Shown piece by piece: positions 1 through 12,204 of a stretch of 64,000 nt of DNA; within the stretch, counting starts at the first letter, position 1; each line of letters begins with the position of its first letter. Both the position numbers and the translations under genes were made by a program. The DNA is from Massospora cicadina (taxonomy: Eukaryota > Entomophthoromycota > Entomophthoromycetes > Entomophthorales > Entomophthoraceae): NCBI GenBank assembly GCA_022478985.1, contig JAKSZP010009472.1, positions 53,517 to 117,516 on the forward strand, written 5' to 3'. The notes below the pieces were generated by a model. That model searched no databases. It was not told where the DNA came from and worked only from the letters and a program-made list of their open reading frames with translations.

Positions 1-880
1 GTTAGAAATGGCGATAACTTTCGCTTTGGGTACTACTACACCACTTAGTACTTGGATCCAAAATGTGATATATAATATATGGAACTTGCAACAGCATATG
101 AAGAAGGTTAACTTTATTCCCAGTAAGATTGTCAGGGACATCAAGGTCTTTGGGAGCATACATGACGAAAAAATTGAAGGGAATTAAGATCAATTGTTGA
201 GGTGCAGGTTCATCAGCCTAGGTCACGAGGAACCCTATGCTGACAAGTTAACGCCTCAGCAACTTACTCAGAATCCTTCACATCCTGAAAGCTTCATTGT
301 GCCTGCTCTTGAAGGACTCAATATCACAACACTATCATTGGTTAATAAAATCTTCAATTATATTCTTCTTCTTTGGGTAAACTCTATGACTCCTTCAACA
401 AGGCTATCATACTCAATGCTTTCTATTTAATGTTTCACTTTGGCTTCAATATCATTTGTGTAGAGGTAGTGGTGCACAAGGTAAAGGTCCTGTCTGTTGT
501 TGACATGGGTTCTCAGCCAGCTTTATCTCTTTCTGCCTGATGAAGCGGATTAAGAGCGCCCAAAATCTTAATCATACCTTAGAATATAGAACCGCCAGAC
601 TCTCCTGCACTAGATCCCATGGGGCTTACTCGTCATTGCCCATCCAATTCTGGTCCTATGTAGTGTCAGCCCCGGTGATTGTCTTGGATAATGATATCTA
701 TGATCTACTCATAGGCATGTAGTTCCTTGTTCAGTTTAACACCAAGATTAGTCACAAAGATCTATATTTCTTCAATTTATTCAAGGTACGCCGACCAGGG
801 GATGGACAGTACCAAACACAACTCTCAAATTGACAAAACAAAACTACTAATCAGGTGGGAAGCATAAACTGCTAACCCAC
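1..880 (+). pseudogene. Ty3/gypsy element G1, gag-end and protease remnant
   Basis: This is a decayed plus-strand fragment of a Ty3/gypsy polyprotein. Around 440-530 the frame reads VEVVVHKVKVLSVVDMGSQP, matching the aspartic-protease active-site region of the better kept element at 9144-9411; the catalytic DTGS is changed to DMGS. Two stop codons follow at once. At about 680-760 the flap-side motif YDLLIGM is followed by a stop and FLVQFNTKISHKDLYF, again matching the second element. The 1-430 part may be gag or linker but is too degraded to assign. The coding sequence is lost at about 840-890, where a GC-rich LINE piece on the other strand starts, and resumes as reverse transcriptase near 3160. 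Non-functional. Confidence 0.65.
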
Positions 881-889
881 CATGGCAGA

Positions 890-2482
890 GGGTGAGGAGG
901 GGTCGGGGGTTGGTTTTCAGAAAGACCCACCTCGATCAAGGGATGTTGGTTACAGTACTGGATCAGAGCAGAGAGCCAGGGCGTTGGGGCATCCACATAG
1001 TGGAGGTTGAGGTCAGCGTAGTAGGAATTTTCTTCTTTAACATCAAGATAATGACGGGAAAGTGTTTCAAGAAAAGCTGAGAGGAGAACTTCTGCTTCTT
1101 TGCGGGCTTCAGGAAGTTGGGTGAAAAGGGAGATACTGTGGCGGGTGATTTTGGCTGAGGGGTGAATATAGCAATTGTTGCGACATTCATAACAGCAACT
1201 TCAGCATCATCTAATAGTTTTGAGATTTCACTGCAGGGAGATTCAGGGAAGTTGGGGGGAAGAAGAGGGTGGGCAGACCATGCTGGAGCTGAGCCACTGA
1301 CTGGGCCACCGCGGTGCGTAGTTTCAGGCAATAAGGAGAGGCCACCGCAGCTAAGGCGAGCTGGTGATCACTTTGGAAGGGGGCTGTATTGGGCAGAGGA
1401 GCGAAATGGCGAGGGGTAGGGGTTTCATCAAAGTCAGGAAGAAAAAATTCTGCCTGACCATAATCGCCTTGGCAGAGAGGTTGACCTGTATGTTTAATAA
1501 TGAGGACATTACTTGATTCGTCAGTTTCAGCCAATAGATCCCATGGATTTTGGTTCACTGGAATAGTGGCGTTCGAATTTGGGTGGGTGGGATTGGGAGA
1601 ATGTGCAGCTGCTTGGGTGCCAATGGTGGTCCAGCATTGCTCTGATTAGCTGGGGTAGATTTAGGTGGGAGAGTGAGGCTGGAGGTTTTGGGGGGGCTGA
1701 TTTTCCATGTGGGCCCACTGAACGAGATTGGAGGGTGGAGGGGGCAGCAAAGCGCCCCATACTGAACCTCCAGAAGGAGGCTCAGAAGCCGCAGCAGCAG
1801 ACTTGGCCTGAGGGCACGCTCTTTTTGCATAGTCGAGGCCAAAGCAGATGGAACAAATCTGCCTACCATTATCAGCCTGAGCCCAAAAGAAATGATCAGG
1901 CGCTGCAGCCACACTAGCGCGGGGTGGGATTTGTTGGGCTATGGTAGGGTGGTGTAGTATGATGGTGGCTGTTGCCCGAGGAGCAGCAAGGCGCTCTGCA
2001 CCAGATGGAATGGCAAAGATGAGGTTGGGCTGAGTGCCATAAGCCATGAGCCCCGCGACCAACTGGTCATAAAAAACCTGGGGTGGAAGGTGGGATGGGA
2101 GTTTTGCAAAGGATACCACCAGCGTGGTGTCTGAAGTGAGGCGAGTACAGGTTGTGGGAATGGGGGTTTTTTTATAAATTAGAGGAGTTTGTGCTGCCGC
2201 TTCAGCATCCTCCTCAGATTGGAACCCAACGTCAAATTAGCTCTTAAAATGGCGGAAGTCTATAAAGCCAGCTGGCGCAAAGGCCGCAGTGGCTAGCTCA
2301 ATAATTGCCTTATTGTCATATGGGAATAAACGCCCATAGTCCACTCTGAGGCAATAGCAAATGGCAGAGCGAGGGAGGGCGAGAGGATGGGGGCGAGAAG
2401 GGTGGACGCGCGCCAGTTGGAGCGCTAAGTCCTGTGGGGGGACAAAACGGTTGGAAGCAGTGGGCGGGCTATTTGAGCTCAT
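890..2482 (-). pseudogene. LINE ORF1 (gag-like) remnant, GC-rich
   Basis: Minus-strand coding remnant in several frames: 2482-2237, 2119-1661, then proline/serine-rich segments down to about 960. The first segment starts with ATG at 2482 and contains the motif VDYGRLFPYDNKAIIELATA. The second ends in a zinc-knuckle-like CX2CX4YX4C (Cys 89, Cys 92, Tyr 97, Cys 102 of that segment), followed by an Ala/Pro/Ser-rich linker. This layout (RNA-binding-like N part, knuckle, low-complexity tail) fits ORF1 of a non-LTR retrotransposon; no endonuclease or RT follows, so the 3' part is missing. It is clearly richer in G+C than its surroundings, so it may be a younger insertion or one from a different source. 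A gypsy gag is the alternative reading. The family assignment is inference. Confidence 0.5.
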
Positions 2483-2499
2483 CTGAATGCGCTTGCCTG

Positions 2500-3150
2500 C
2501 GGGGCAGAAAACGCTAGGTGGGGGTGCACTGCTGCCTCACACTGGTGTGGCAGGCGGCGGAGCCAAGGACATCAAAGAATAGTTTTGGGCAGATGGCTGT
2601 GGATAAATAAAACTTTAAATTTAAAATCGCTTAAAAGTGACTTCAAGCGGTAAAAGAAGAACTATATTTCTTTTACTCGCTCAGCTAACTACCCTTTAGA
2701 ATATCTATATTTCTTAATACTAAAAAATTTACATCTTACTTACCATTCAGAACCTTCCAAATGAGAAAGAGAGGAGAAACCCCCACAATTTCCTATTAAA
2801 CATTTCAAGTTCATTAATTGGCTAGAATACTTAGTGATAGGAGTGAAGACTAAGCTACCTTCATCCACTGTCAATGCTAAAGAGGAAATGCCATTTTTCC
2901 TATTTATGAGGTTATCATTCCCCATAAATCCCAGATCCTGGTGGAAATGGGGATTCAAGTCACTATACTTTGAGCTCATTTAATGGAGGTTTAGGGTAAA
3001 CCAAAACCTTCTATATCGAACTTCTGAATTGTGGAGCCATACTTAATCCTGTGTGTTGAGGATTTATAATCATATTGATGGCTACTTTAATAATTGACCC
3101 CAGACTGTGATTCTGAATCATCTGATAGCTTAAATATAAACTTTACCAAT
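2500..3150. other. Unassigned AT-rich stretch
   Basis: No reading frame or RNA recognised. It lies between the LINE ORF1 remnant and the G1 reverse transcriptase remnant, so it probably holds the 5' flank of the LINE insertion and degraded G1 pol linker. Confidence 0.4.
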
Positions 3151-3159
3151 TGACCACGT

Positions 3160-4560
3160 TGGCCTAACTTCTGGTTGTAGATCCCTGAAGCTTTAGTATC
3201 TTATGAACCCTTTTATAACGCAAGTGGAGGTAAAGTTTGATGATACTCCTACTCTTGAATAACAATTATTGGCGAATAACCTAAGTGTGATATATGACTT
3301 TATATTTCTAAGGCCCTGAAGATAAAAAAATAATTAAGGGGTCTAACACAAAGGGAGATCAGTTTTACTCAACCCATTTGAGCTAGACCTATCAAAAATA
3401 TAAGTTAAAAGAAATTTATGTGACCAACAATTTAAAACAGTTAATGTAGGATTGCCTCCTAAATCTGTCTCATAGCCCCTGGGCTTTGCCCCTATTGTTG
3501 GTCTGCAAGTATAATGGGTTTTCATCGCGTCATGATGGATTACAGGCAACTGAATATAAAAGCCCAAGAAGGACAGCTAACCATCTCATATTTATGACTC
3601 TACTAATTTTTGTCTGGATCTCAGTTTCTCCGCTATGATACTTGTTAGTAGATATTGGCAGATTGAACTTGCACTTGAAGACAGGTAGAAATGCGTGCTA
3701 ATCTCCGAGTTAATGGTTAAAAAAGCCAATGACTTTGCCCATGGTTGATGTAACACCCTGCATCCTTTCAATAAACAATTAACGGTATACTCATAGCCTC
3801 AATACTCATGTGTACTAGTCTACATGGACAGTTACCATGTTCTCTCATACTTTCAATGAACATCTTCAAAAGCTATAAGAAGTCTTTGATAGGATGCTAG
3901 TAGCTTCCTTAAAGCTAAAGACTGCCAAGTGTTTTTCCTAAGGAAATAAAATTCTTGGGCCACAAGGTTACATATATAGAAATCCTCTTTCCTGACAAGG
4001 TCATTGTCATATAGAAGATGTCCCACCAAATAAAGTACAAAATATGCAGGACTTTTCATATTGGTTGGTTACTATCAACAATTCCTCATTTTTCTAAACT
4101 TTTAGAGCCATTGATATGCATACTTCACAAGGATATCCCATTCACTGTAAATATTCTCAATAGCAGGTGTTTGGCTCCCTGAGAGTTCCCTTAATTTCAG
4201 AACATATATTAGTCCATCCAAAATTTGATAAGCCACTCATCCTGTTCACAAATGCCAGTGATATCACAATCAGAGAAATATTGGCGCAACGGACTCTAAT
4301 CAAGTTCATCATCCTATCATATACTTCAATAAGACTCTAACCAATGCGGGAAAAATATAGTGTTATAAATGGAAGCATTTGGAGGTGCTATTGTCCATTA
4401 AGCAGTCTTGCCCCTTCCTATATGGGAAACACTTCACAATTGTAATTGATCACGTGTTGTTAAGGTGGCTAAAATAAATGAAGGAACCTGATGGGAGACT
4501 TTTTCAATGGGCCTTAAAGTAACAATATTAATAATTTTCTATTGTGCTTTGGGCAGGGGA
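3160..4560 (+). pseudogene. G1 gypsy reverse transcriptase and RNase H remnant
   Basis: The plus strand carries the usual order of gypsy RT blocks with frameshifts between them. MDYRQLN at 3535-3555 is the conserved DYRxLN block. Near 3640 a DIGRYWQIEL-like block marks the first catalytic aspartate region. LVYMDSYHVLS near 3815-3850 is the YxDD box with the second aspartate replaced by Ser. Downstream, an FFLRKxNSWATRL-like block stands for the KCxF...FLGH region. RNase H follows: LILFTNASDI near 4240 (the TDAS block) and KHFTIVIDH near 4427-4453. Many stops; non-functional. It continues into integrase at 4760. Confidence 0.7.
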
Positions 4561-4759
4561 TATCCAACAGAATGATGATGGACTTCCAGCTTACTTTTAA
4601 TAACATTGTATGCTTCTGAAGAAGTTTGGTTTATGAGCTGATTGGATAACCCAATAAGTGGGATTGAGAAGCCATGAAATGAAGGAAAGAACTAAGGTGA
4701 CTGACGGATCAGACCAAGACAAAGTATGGATTGCTTTATAATTTTGTAGGGACGGCCTG

Positions 4760-5269
4760 CTTAAATTATGTACGCCCCTCAACTAAGACCTCAATCATCC
4801 TGGAGGCGCATACCACCTTGGGTCTAGGCGCCCTATCGTAAACCTACCAGTGGCTTAAGAATCAATGTTACTGGGAAGGCATTATTGACTCCATCCATGA
4901 TGTCATTGATTTCTTGCCTCATTTTGCATGAGTTAAGGTTCTTCTACCTCAATATTTCAGCATTAGGCCGTTGGTAAAATCTCATCCTTTGATAACATAT
5001 CTATTGATGTAATTGACCCTTGCCTACCACCATGTATGAACACCAATACATTATTCTCATTAATGATCACTACACTGAATGAGCTGAAGCCACATTTATA
5101 GTCTCCGCCATCGCTAAGGCCACTGCCTCATTATTGCTTAAGTTAGTCTTCACCTTGTATGGTAAAAAAGTTCTCCTATCATACAATGGTACAAAACATC
5201 TTGTCTCAGGCGGTAACTGAACTAAAAATGGTGATTAGGACATATCAATCCTTCATGGCCCTCTATCAC
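4760..5269 (+). pseudogene. G1 gypsy integrase remnant (N-terminal part)
   Basis: Plus-strand zinc-binding and core region of a gypsy integrase. At about 4800-4910 the sequence matches the 6726-6917 integrase of the nested element: EAH...TYQWLKNQCYWEGIIDSI, then a DVIDF block. A degenerate core follows to 5269, where the element is cut by insertion of G2. The five bases ATCAC (5265-5269) recur at 12820-12824, so the downstream part of this integrase lies at 12825 onward. Frameshifted and with stops. Confidence 0.6.
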
Positions 5270-5877
5270 TGTAAGACTTCATCATCCTTTCTGAAGGTCA
5301 GGACCTTCGAAGGCTGTTCAATTATTAGCAAAACTTTGTTCCAGAAAAATTTTAAAGACAAGGCCCTAAAGCAATCTCTCAATAAAGATCTTCGTTAAAG
5401 CTATGCAATTTGCTTCGAATAGTCAAGGTCTTCTGTGTAAAACAAGCAGGAAAACTTTTAGTAGATAACTAGGAAAATCTGAAGGTAATTTTATTAATAT
5501 AAATTAAGAGATATTTATAGGCGCTAGGTACTTGAGATTGCTTATGGGGAGTTTGGAGTGATAGGATTAAGTCAGGTAAGTAGACCTCTTCAATGATGTG
5601 GCAGGTGGCGAAGCTATCTTTTGAATTGACTCTTTTTTGCCAGGGTGGCAGATTCTGTGTGCCTCCAAGTGGCAAGACCTTCACCAGCTAACTCAGTGCC
5701 TTTGCTAGTTGAATTAGTGGATCCTCCTGGGGTTTGAGTTTCCTTTCAACCTTTTAAGACAAATTATTTAAGTCATTTTTAAAGCTCATTGAATCATTGG
5801 AGTCTCTTCACCTGAGTTGTAATTCAGATCATGTTTAGATCTGGCTATTTTTAATCCAAATCTCATGATCACCAACA
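5270..5877 (-). repeat. G2 3' LTR
   Basis: 608-bp long terminal repeat, aligned along its length with 12205-12819. The plus strand starts TGTAAGACTT; the minus strand contains a TATAAATA box (plus-strand 5505-5525 region) conserved in the partner LTR. Flanked on the left by ATCAC. Confidence 0.9.
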
Positions 5878-6917
5878 ATGCCTTTCAAGATCTTGCTGAG
5901 GAGGGACATAATTTTGGAGGAACCTAGCAATAACCCAATTTATAATGGCACCCAACTTCACAGAAGCAATAGAGTATTCAGGACCCCAATGGTAGATCAG
6001 CCAGTATAGACCTGACCACAGAGTGCAAGTTTATGAATTTGGCTTCTGTCCAGTGATGATAGAATAAGATTCGGTCCCCTAATTGGAATTCAGGCAGGAC
6101 CAACTTCTAGGCATTCTGTTGATCTTCTTCCCTTTGTCAAGTAGTACCCATGGATCTAGAGGCTAATACTTATAGCCTAAATAATTCGTCAGCCAATCAT
6201 CACATGGCTAAGTCAGTGGTTTCTAGCGTAGAAGTTTCGAGTATAAGCTGCACACTAGAGGGCAAGATTGGTTCTTGACCATAAATGGCTCAGTAAGGTG
6301 ACATTTGAATGATTTGATAATAGCTAAAGTTATGTTAAAAAGGACGTCAGTAAGTATTAATTCCATTTTGAAGGATCAGAGGAAGCCATCTTAAAGAGGA
6401 TGGCAACTAAGGAACTGTTCGTTTGCTCCACAGCTCTGTTGGTAGTCAGATGATAAGGTGTTAAAAAGAATGATAAGTATTCATTAAGAGTTAAGATTAG
6501 CAATCACATTAAGAATAAAATTGGTACTATTGTCAGATAGTAGCACCTTGAAAATGCAATGGCGACTGAAGACCTGATTCAGCAAGAAGGATGCAGTTAC
6601 TTTAGAAGTTGGGGATGCAACTGAGATAGTCTCGACCCATTTTGTAAAGTGAAAGCTGAAAGAATGATAAAATGGTGACCGCACATCACCATAGGAAAGG
6701 GCCCATAAAATCAATGATAATTATGTCAAATGGGACCATGGGGTCCATGAAGTGATGCTGGTATATAGGATTCGGGCGGCTTTTGATTTTCACAAGCGAA
6801 GCACAAGTCAACAACATCTTGTACTGTCTCAATTATTTCTTCCCAGTAGCAGTGGTCTCTCAACCATCGATATATTTTCTTCACTACAATGTGCCTCATG
6901 GCAACATGAGCCTCCAT
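5878..6917 (-). pseudogene. G2 integrase remnant
   Basis: Minus-strand gypsy integrase in pieces. 6917-6726 holds the HHCC zinc domain: an initial EAHVAMRHIV, YRWLRDHCYWEEI, then CFACENQK with the CX2C pair. 6714-6484 holds the core: FTKWVE after the first catalytic region and LLSDNSTNFI, which matches the second catalytic aspartate block (normally DNGxxF, here DNST). The third-acid region and C-terminal domain between 6480 and 5878 are degraded. Directly downstream is the 3' LTR. Confidence 0.8.
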
Positions 6918-8560
6918 AGCGTATTTTGTCTGAGCAGAGGGTCAAACATACAGTAGCCAAGAGGTCCCAACCTTCTTATATAACAATCCATTTTTTGCTC
7001 TAAAGTTTGGGCTGTCATCTGCTTTAAGCGCTGTTGTGTCATTGACAGCTCAAGGCTCCACCCTTCTGGTTTTGCAATGATCTTGTGGATCAAGTCCTCT
7101 TTGGAAGCATAAAGGGCAAGGACAGGCAATTGGGACAGCCCATTTACGTTTTGGTTTATCATCCTCGTGCAGTGGATTATTGAAAAGTCAAAATTCTGGA
7201 ACTTAAGGGACCATAAGGCCAATCGTCAATCTGGGTCTTTCATCTGTTGTAACCACCGTATTGAAGCATGATCTGTCACTACAGTGAAATGATTCCCATA
7301 CAGAAAAGGATAGACTTGTTTGATGACCAATAACACGGCTAGACACTCACGTTTGGTTATATGTATTCTGTTACACATAGGTTAATGTCTTACTAAAATA
7401 GGCTATGGGGTGATCAACTTGGCTGCATCCAGTTGTTCCAGAATGGCCCCATCAACCACTTCGCTAGCGTCAGTAAATAGAATGAAAAATTTAGCAAACT
7501 TGGGATGTACCAGAATAGGGGCTGTAGTCAGGGATTTTCATAAGACATTAGAGGACTGATGCTGGAATACTACATTGGAAAGGAACCTCTTTATGGAGGA
7601 GGTAAGTTAGTGGCTTGGCGATCTTGGCAAAGTGTGGTTTAAATTGTCAGTAGTACCCAATCATGCTGAGAAACCCTGAATGTCACACAAATTGTTGAGT
7701 TAAGTCATCTTCTCAATAGTGGTCACTTTATTTGGCAAGGGGCGAAATCCCTTTGTAGGTGACCTTAAGACCAGGGAATTTCCATCTCATTCTGAAAGAT
7801 ATGACATTTGGTGGGCTTTAATTTCAATGCAGCAGAGCGTAGCCATCCAAATACTTCCTTCAAGTAGGCCAAATACTGGTAAAATGTGCGCAAAAAACAC
7901 AGTTACATCGTCCAGGTAGACCAGCACACGTGATATCTTTAAGTCCCCCAACAGGAAGTCCATGGCCCGCTGGAAAGTGGCTGAGGCATTTCACATCCCC
8001 TGAGGTATGCGAGTGGGTTTTAATAAAAATCCACTCAAGATAATTGTGTTTTTCTCTTGGTCATCTGGTACAAGCTCAATTTTCCAGTACCTGCTGTCAA
8101 GATCCATTGTGGAGAAAAATTTGAACTCAGTTAAGAGGCATAAGGAGTCATCAATTCTAAGTAGTGGGTAGACATTTTTCTGAGTAATGGCATTCAGATG
8201 GCGTAATTAACTACCGCATGATGTTCTCAATCCTTCTTCCACACAAGCACCAACGGCGAGGCCCAGGGACTCTGGGATCGTTATAGCAGTCCATCATCTA
8301 ACAGTTGCTTTAATTCTTTTGCAACCTGGGATTCTTTAACTTTAGGCTTCTGATAGGGGCAGGCGCAAATTGAAGGGTCATCGCTGGTCAGCACTTGTGT
8401 TGCACCCCCTTCATCTTCCCAAAATCCTCTGGGCCAATGAAAAATAATAGCATATTCTTTGATTAGGGCATCAGCCTGTTGTTGTTATTTTTTGCAAGTA
8501 AGCTTGTCATCAATTTCCACCTTGACTCAGGATATCATAGCATTCTCATCTATTTCTAAG
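6896..8560 (-). pseudogene. G2 reverse transcriptase and RNase H remnant
   Basis: Read on the minus strand, PWASPLVLVWKKD occurs near 8270, FSTMDLDSRYW (first catalytic Asp) near 8110, and VLVYLDDVTVFF (the YxDD box, intact) near 7915. After frameshifts, RNase H sequence follows, ending in FDFSIIHCTRMINQNVNGLSQLP-like text at 7222-7100, the hallmark end of gypsy RNase H (normally a DALSR motif). Numerous stops and frame changes; inactive. Confidence 0.78.
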
Positions 8561-8901
8561 TCTCACAAGTCTCCACATCCTAGGATGGACTCAATCTGGT
8601 CAATGAGCAATATCCGTACATATGTGATGGATCTGTTTTGAGTTATGTTCATCGGCCAATCTGAAAATTGGCCATTAAGACAGTCAATGGGCTCTGGTAA
8701 GTGGGATACAGCACTTTAGGACAGGTAAGGGGTTCTCAGATGGCTAGATTTATTTCTCCTTAAATTTTCATTAAGTGGTACAGCGGTATTCAAACTTGAA
8801 GACCAGTCTCCACTTAGATTTGCGATTTAGACGATATGACTATGCGGCCAGGTGTGTACACAGGCATTCCTTCCGTAGCCTATGTGTGGTAAAACGGCAG
8901 T

Positions 8902-9411
8902 TTAAATTTTTGGTCCATTACATGATAAACTAATCGTTAAAAACGGTCCAGGTGTTCCAGTAGCAACGGTGGATTTCTTATTTCCTTTCTCCTTATGAAC
9001 ATCTTTCACAACCAGAGGGATGTGGTACCCTAAAATAGAAAAGTACAAACCTTTGTGGCTTATTAGAGTATCAAATTCAAGTAGGAACTGGGTGCCAATA
9101 AGAAAGTCGTAACCATCATTTTCAAACACATTGGCGGGAGCCATAACAACCAGAGAGCCAAATCAAAGAGGCAATGAGGAGTAGGCTCCCACGGAGTGGT
9201 TACAATGAGGCCCCACCGTTCTGTAGTCTAGGGAGTGATTCTGGTCCATTGCAACCTTGATCCACTTGACCAGCCGCGAGGAAATAACATTGATGGGAGA
9301 TCCAGTGTCAACGATGGTCAATATCTTCACCTTGTGAACAACGACCTCTACTTGAGTAACATTGGTGCCAAAGTGGGGAATTAAGTAAATGTAGTTTCCT
9401 GGAGAGACCAG
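8902..9411 (-). pseudogene. G2 aspartic protease remnant
   Basis: Minus-strand retropepsin domain of the gypsy Pol polyprotein. From about 9360 it reads VEVVVHKVKILTIVDTGSPI with the catalytic DTGS intact, then the flap-side motif YDFLIGTQFLLEFDTLISH. One in-frame TGA near 9163 breaks it. Pro-protein cleavage is the family role. The same peptide pattern appears in G1 (about 440-760) and G3 (about 33440-33790), where the T of DTGS/DTGA is replaced by M. Confidence 0.82.
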
Positions 9412-9452
9412 TCCAGAAAGTCAAAGTAAGTGGAAGTTAATTTTTAATTATA

Positions 9453-10005
9453 CACAGTGCATTCAAAAAGTTCTGGGACTAACGTTTTAAAGACACAACT
9501 TTACAAATAAATAAACTTTCTTTTATCATAATTTAACATACAACCTTTCCCTCTCTATACATATTTATATTGCTAAAACAATTGTTAAAAGGTAGCACAT
9601 AGTTCCTATTTTGTATAACCATGTTTAAACCAGCTGTCACATTCTTCTGAATTGTCTCTACTTTATCAAAAGGATGAGCCTTCAGTGCCACCTTCAGATT
9701 AGAGAACAGAAAGAAGTCAGACAGAGCCAAATCTGGTGAATAGAGTGGATAATTATAATCTGAAGGTGGCACTGAAGGTTCATCCTTTTGATAAAGTAGA
9801 GACAATTCAGAAGAATGTGACAGCTGGTTTAAACATGGTTATACAAATTAAGAACTATGTGCATACCTTTTAACAATTGTTTTAGCAATATAAATATGTA
9901 TAGAGAGGGAAAGGTTGTATTTTAAATTATGATAAAAGAAAGTTTATTTATTTGTAAAGTTGTGTCTTTGAAAAGTTAGTCCCAGAACTTTTTGAATGCA
10001 CTGTT
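9453..10005. mobile_element. Palindromic (foldback) mariner-derived element
   Basis: 553-bp element flanked by TA (9451-9452 and 10006-10007). The two arms, about 240-250 bp each, are near-perfect inverted copies; both termini carry CAGTGCATTCAAAAAGTTCT. The centre (about 9700-9755) is unpaired. On the minus strand one arm plus the centre encodes the C-terminal part of a mariner transposase: YSPDLALSDFFLFSNLK, containing the last catalytic Asp of the DD34D triad, then a KVETIQKNV-like helix. So an element end was duplicated in inverted orientation, giving a fold-back MITE that cannot code for transposase. It sits inside G2. Confidence 0.88.
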
Positions 10006-10007
10006 TA

Positions 10008-12204
10008 CTTCATAGAATCTGGAACGCTTAATTCTTCAGGTCTCTCCAGAACATAACACACAGCTCGTGGAGTGACAGAAAGTTGAGGTTGAGGTTTTGC
10101 ATCATCATCAGAGGGTGCCTCATGCCCAAAGCTGACTCCGCTTTTCCTGACTCATCAGCTTCCTTCTTCCAACAGGAACTTTAATAGTGGCCAAAGATTC
10201 TGCAATATGAGCATGGGTTGTGAAATGGTTTTAATCTCTGAATGCATCCAACGGTATGGATATTGGGTCAATTCCCCTCAATTAGAGCTTGGCATACTTC
10301 TGGCTTGGGAAATTCCATTATTGACTCCTTAATGTCATGGATAGATTTAAACACCTTTTTGTCATTCTGTAGATAGAGTACCAATTAGGTTCTGTGTTGG
10401 AAAGCGGAGAAAACAGGTGAGATGGCATCATCCAAGGTAACCTGATCACAGGAAGCTAACACCTGGGATTCATGATAGAAGCACTATGAAAATTCAATAT
10501 GAGTTTCCCCATATCTCAGGCGGATACACGTGAAAGCCTGCTTATGGTTAGGGAGCGTTAAGTTACTGCCAGATTATTTGACGAGGGCCTCATTTTTGGT
10601 TGCCACGTGATGCATGTCTTAAAATAAAGCATCATAATTTCTTGTGCCTTACCATTCAGACTGGTTTGTATATGCTGGCATTTTGTCAGTCAGTAGCCAG
10701 CTCCATTGTTTCTCATATACAAAGAGGTATGACTGAATTGTCTCATCCCCAGGGACGTACTTATCCTTAAAGGTAGGTTTGATTTATTTGATGGTTTTGG
10801 AGAGGATATGAACGGCAGTAGAGAGCAGTCACTCTGAGTCAGTGGTTCCGTTGAGCTTATATCAGTATGTGGGATAGCTTTATCAAACTGATGGCGATTT
10901 TCGTCCATGTAATTCTTATTAGTGGCGTAGCATTCATTGATGTACTTAAGAAGGCCATAAAATAAAATTTGGCGTAGTTATTGATCTCTTCATACTTTTG
11001 GTCCAATTGCTCAGAGAGAGCATCTTGTTTAGAATCAGTTGTTTAAAGTTAGCTAATCTTCCGCTTGATGTGGTTAATTGCTTAATTTTGGTAGGCTACC
11101 AGATTGGCGCATTTGCCAGTAATCTTCACATTTTGGTTGTACAAGGAGGTAAAGTCAAATCAGCATCCAGATATACCCCCTCAATAGTCATCTAAGCTCC
11201 CCAAGGTACCAGTAATAGTTTTCATTTGAGATCATTAAGTTAGTCTTTGTGGTTTTCTTCAAAAAAGGATCCAGCAGGTGAGGAGGCGCCTGGAAGACCT
11301 TAGGGGACCTCCAGGCCCAGGGGGCCCTTGCTCTCCTTCTCTCACACTGGGTCCTGTTACACTGAGGATTTCATGTTTCACTGTAACTTCTGGAGTCAGC
11401 ATCATCATGAGTTGTTCACTAAGCTGTTTGATACGTCTGAACAAATTGATGATTTGAGAATCAGTCACTTGTTAATCTTCAGTAATTCAGTCAAGGAGGG
11501 TGGATAAGACACATATCACTCTTTATTCCATGCCATTGTTTAATTGGACCATCCGCTTACAATTTTGTTTTGCAAATATTGGACAACTCCGGTGTCATAA
11601 GAGCCAGGTGGAATTAGATTTCATTGATCTTCTGACAGTTATCTAAAATGGCCTCCCAATTATCTCAGCCAAATTAGAGGTGACATCATGTAGCTCAAAT
11701 AGTTGGGTTTAGATAGTGGGTCAAACCTAGCTGTCGCTGCATCTCCATATGGTGGAACGTGAGAAACTGCATGTGATGGTGTAAGTCAGGATGAATGAAT
11801 AACCGGAGGTATGGTTCCATATGGGGACTCTTACTTTGCTGCTAGAAGCTCAGGTGAGTTGTAAAGTTGTGCCATGTTGGGGGGAATCTGTGTGGAATGG
11901 TTGCGATTAGGTCTGTCATCATGGGTCATAGCTCCTCCAAGAAGTGTTCTAATGGTCTGAGTGAAATCAGGAACCTGAGTTTGATAGGTAAATTCGTTGA
12001 GAACTGAGATAGTTAAAATCATGGTTGCGCTTAATTTGAGTTCCCATGGTTAAGGTAGTGTCACATCTTAATCATTGATAGCGACCCACCAGGTCAAACT
12101 CATATTCTCTTCAATATTAGAAGAGATGTCTTAGCTGTATTTATTCATACAGAAGGTAGGTCTTCACCAGAAACTTTAGGAGGACCTGGCAGGGAGCACC
12201 AGTT
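10008..12204 (-). pseudogene. G2 gag remnant
   Basis: The interval between the 5' LTR and the protease on the minus strand should hold gag. Short open pieces occur (12022-11831, 11468-11259, 10908-10690), but no zinc knuckle survives. Just inside the LTR (12204 downward) the minus strand reads AACTGGTGCTCCCTGCCAGG, which could be a tRNA primer-binding site beginning with TGG three bases from the LTR end. Assignment rests mostly on position. Confidence 0.5.

Noticed and set aside
9533..9805. 90-codon minus frame as a mariner transposase gene
   Set aside because: Its first ~20 codons come from the inverted arm; only a C-terminal fragment of a transposase is present.
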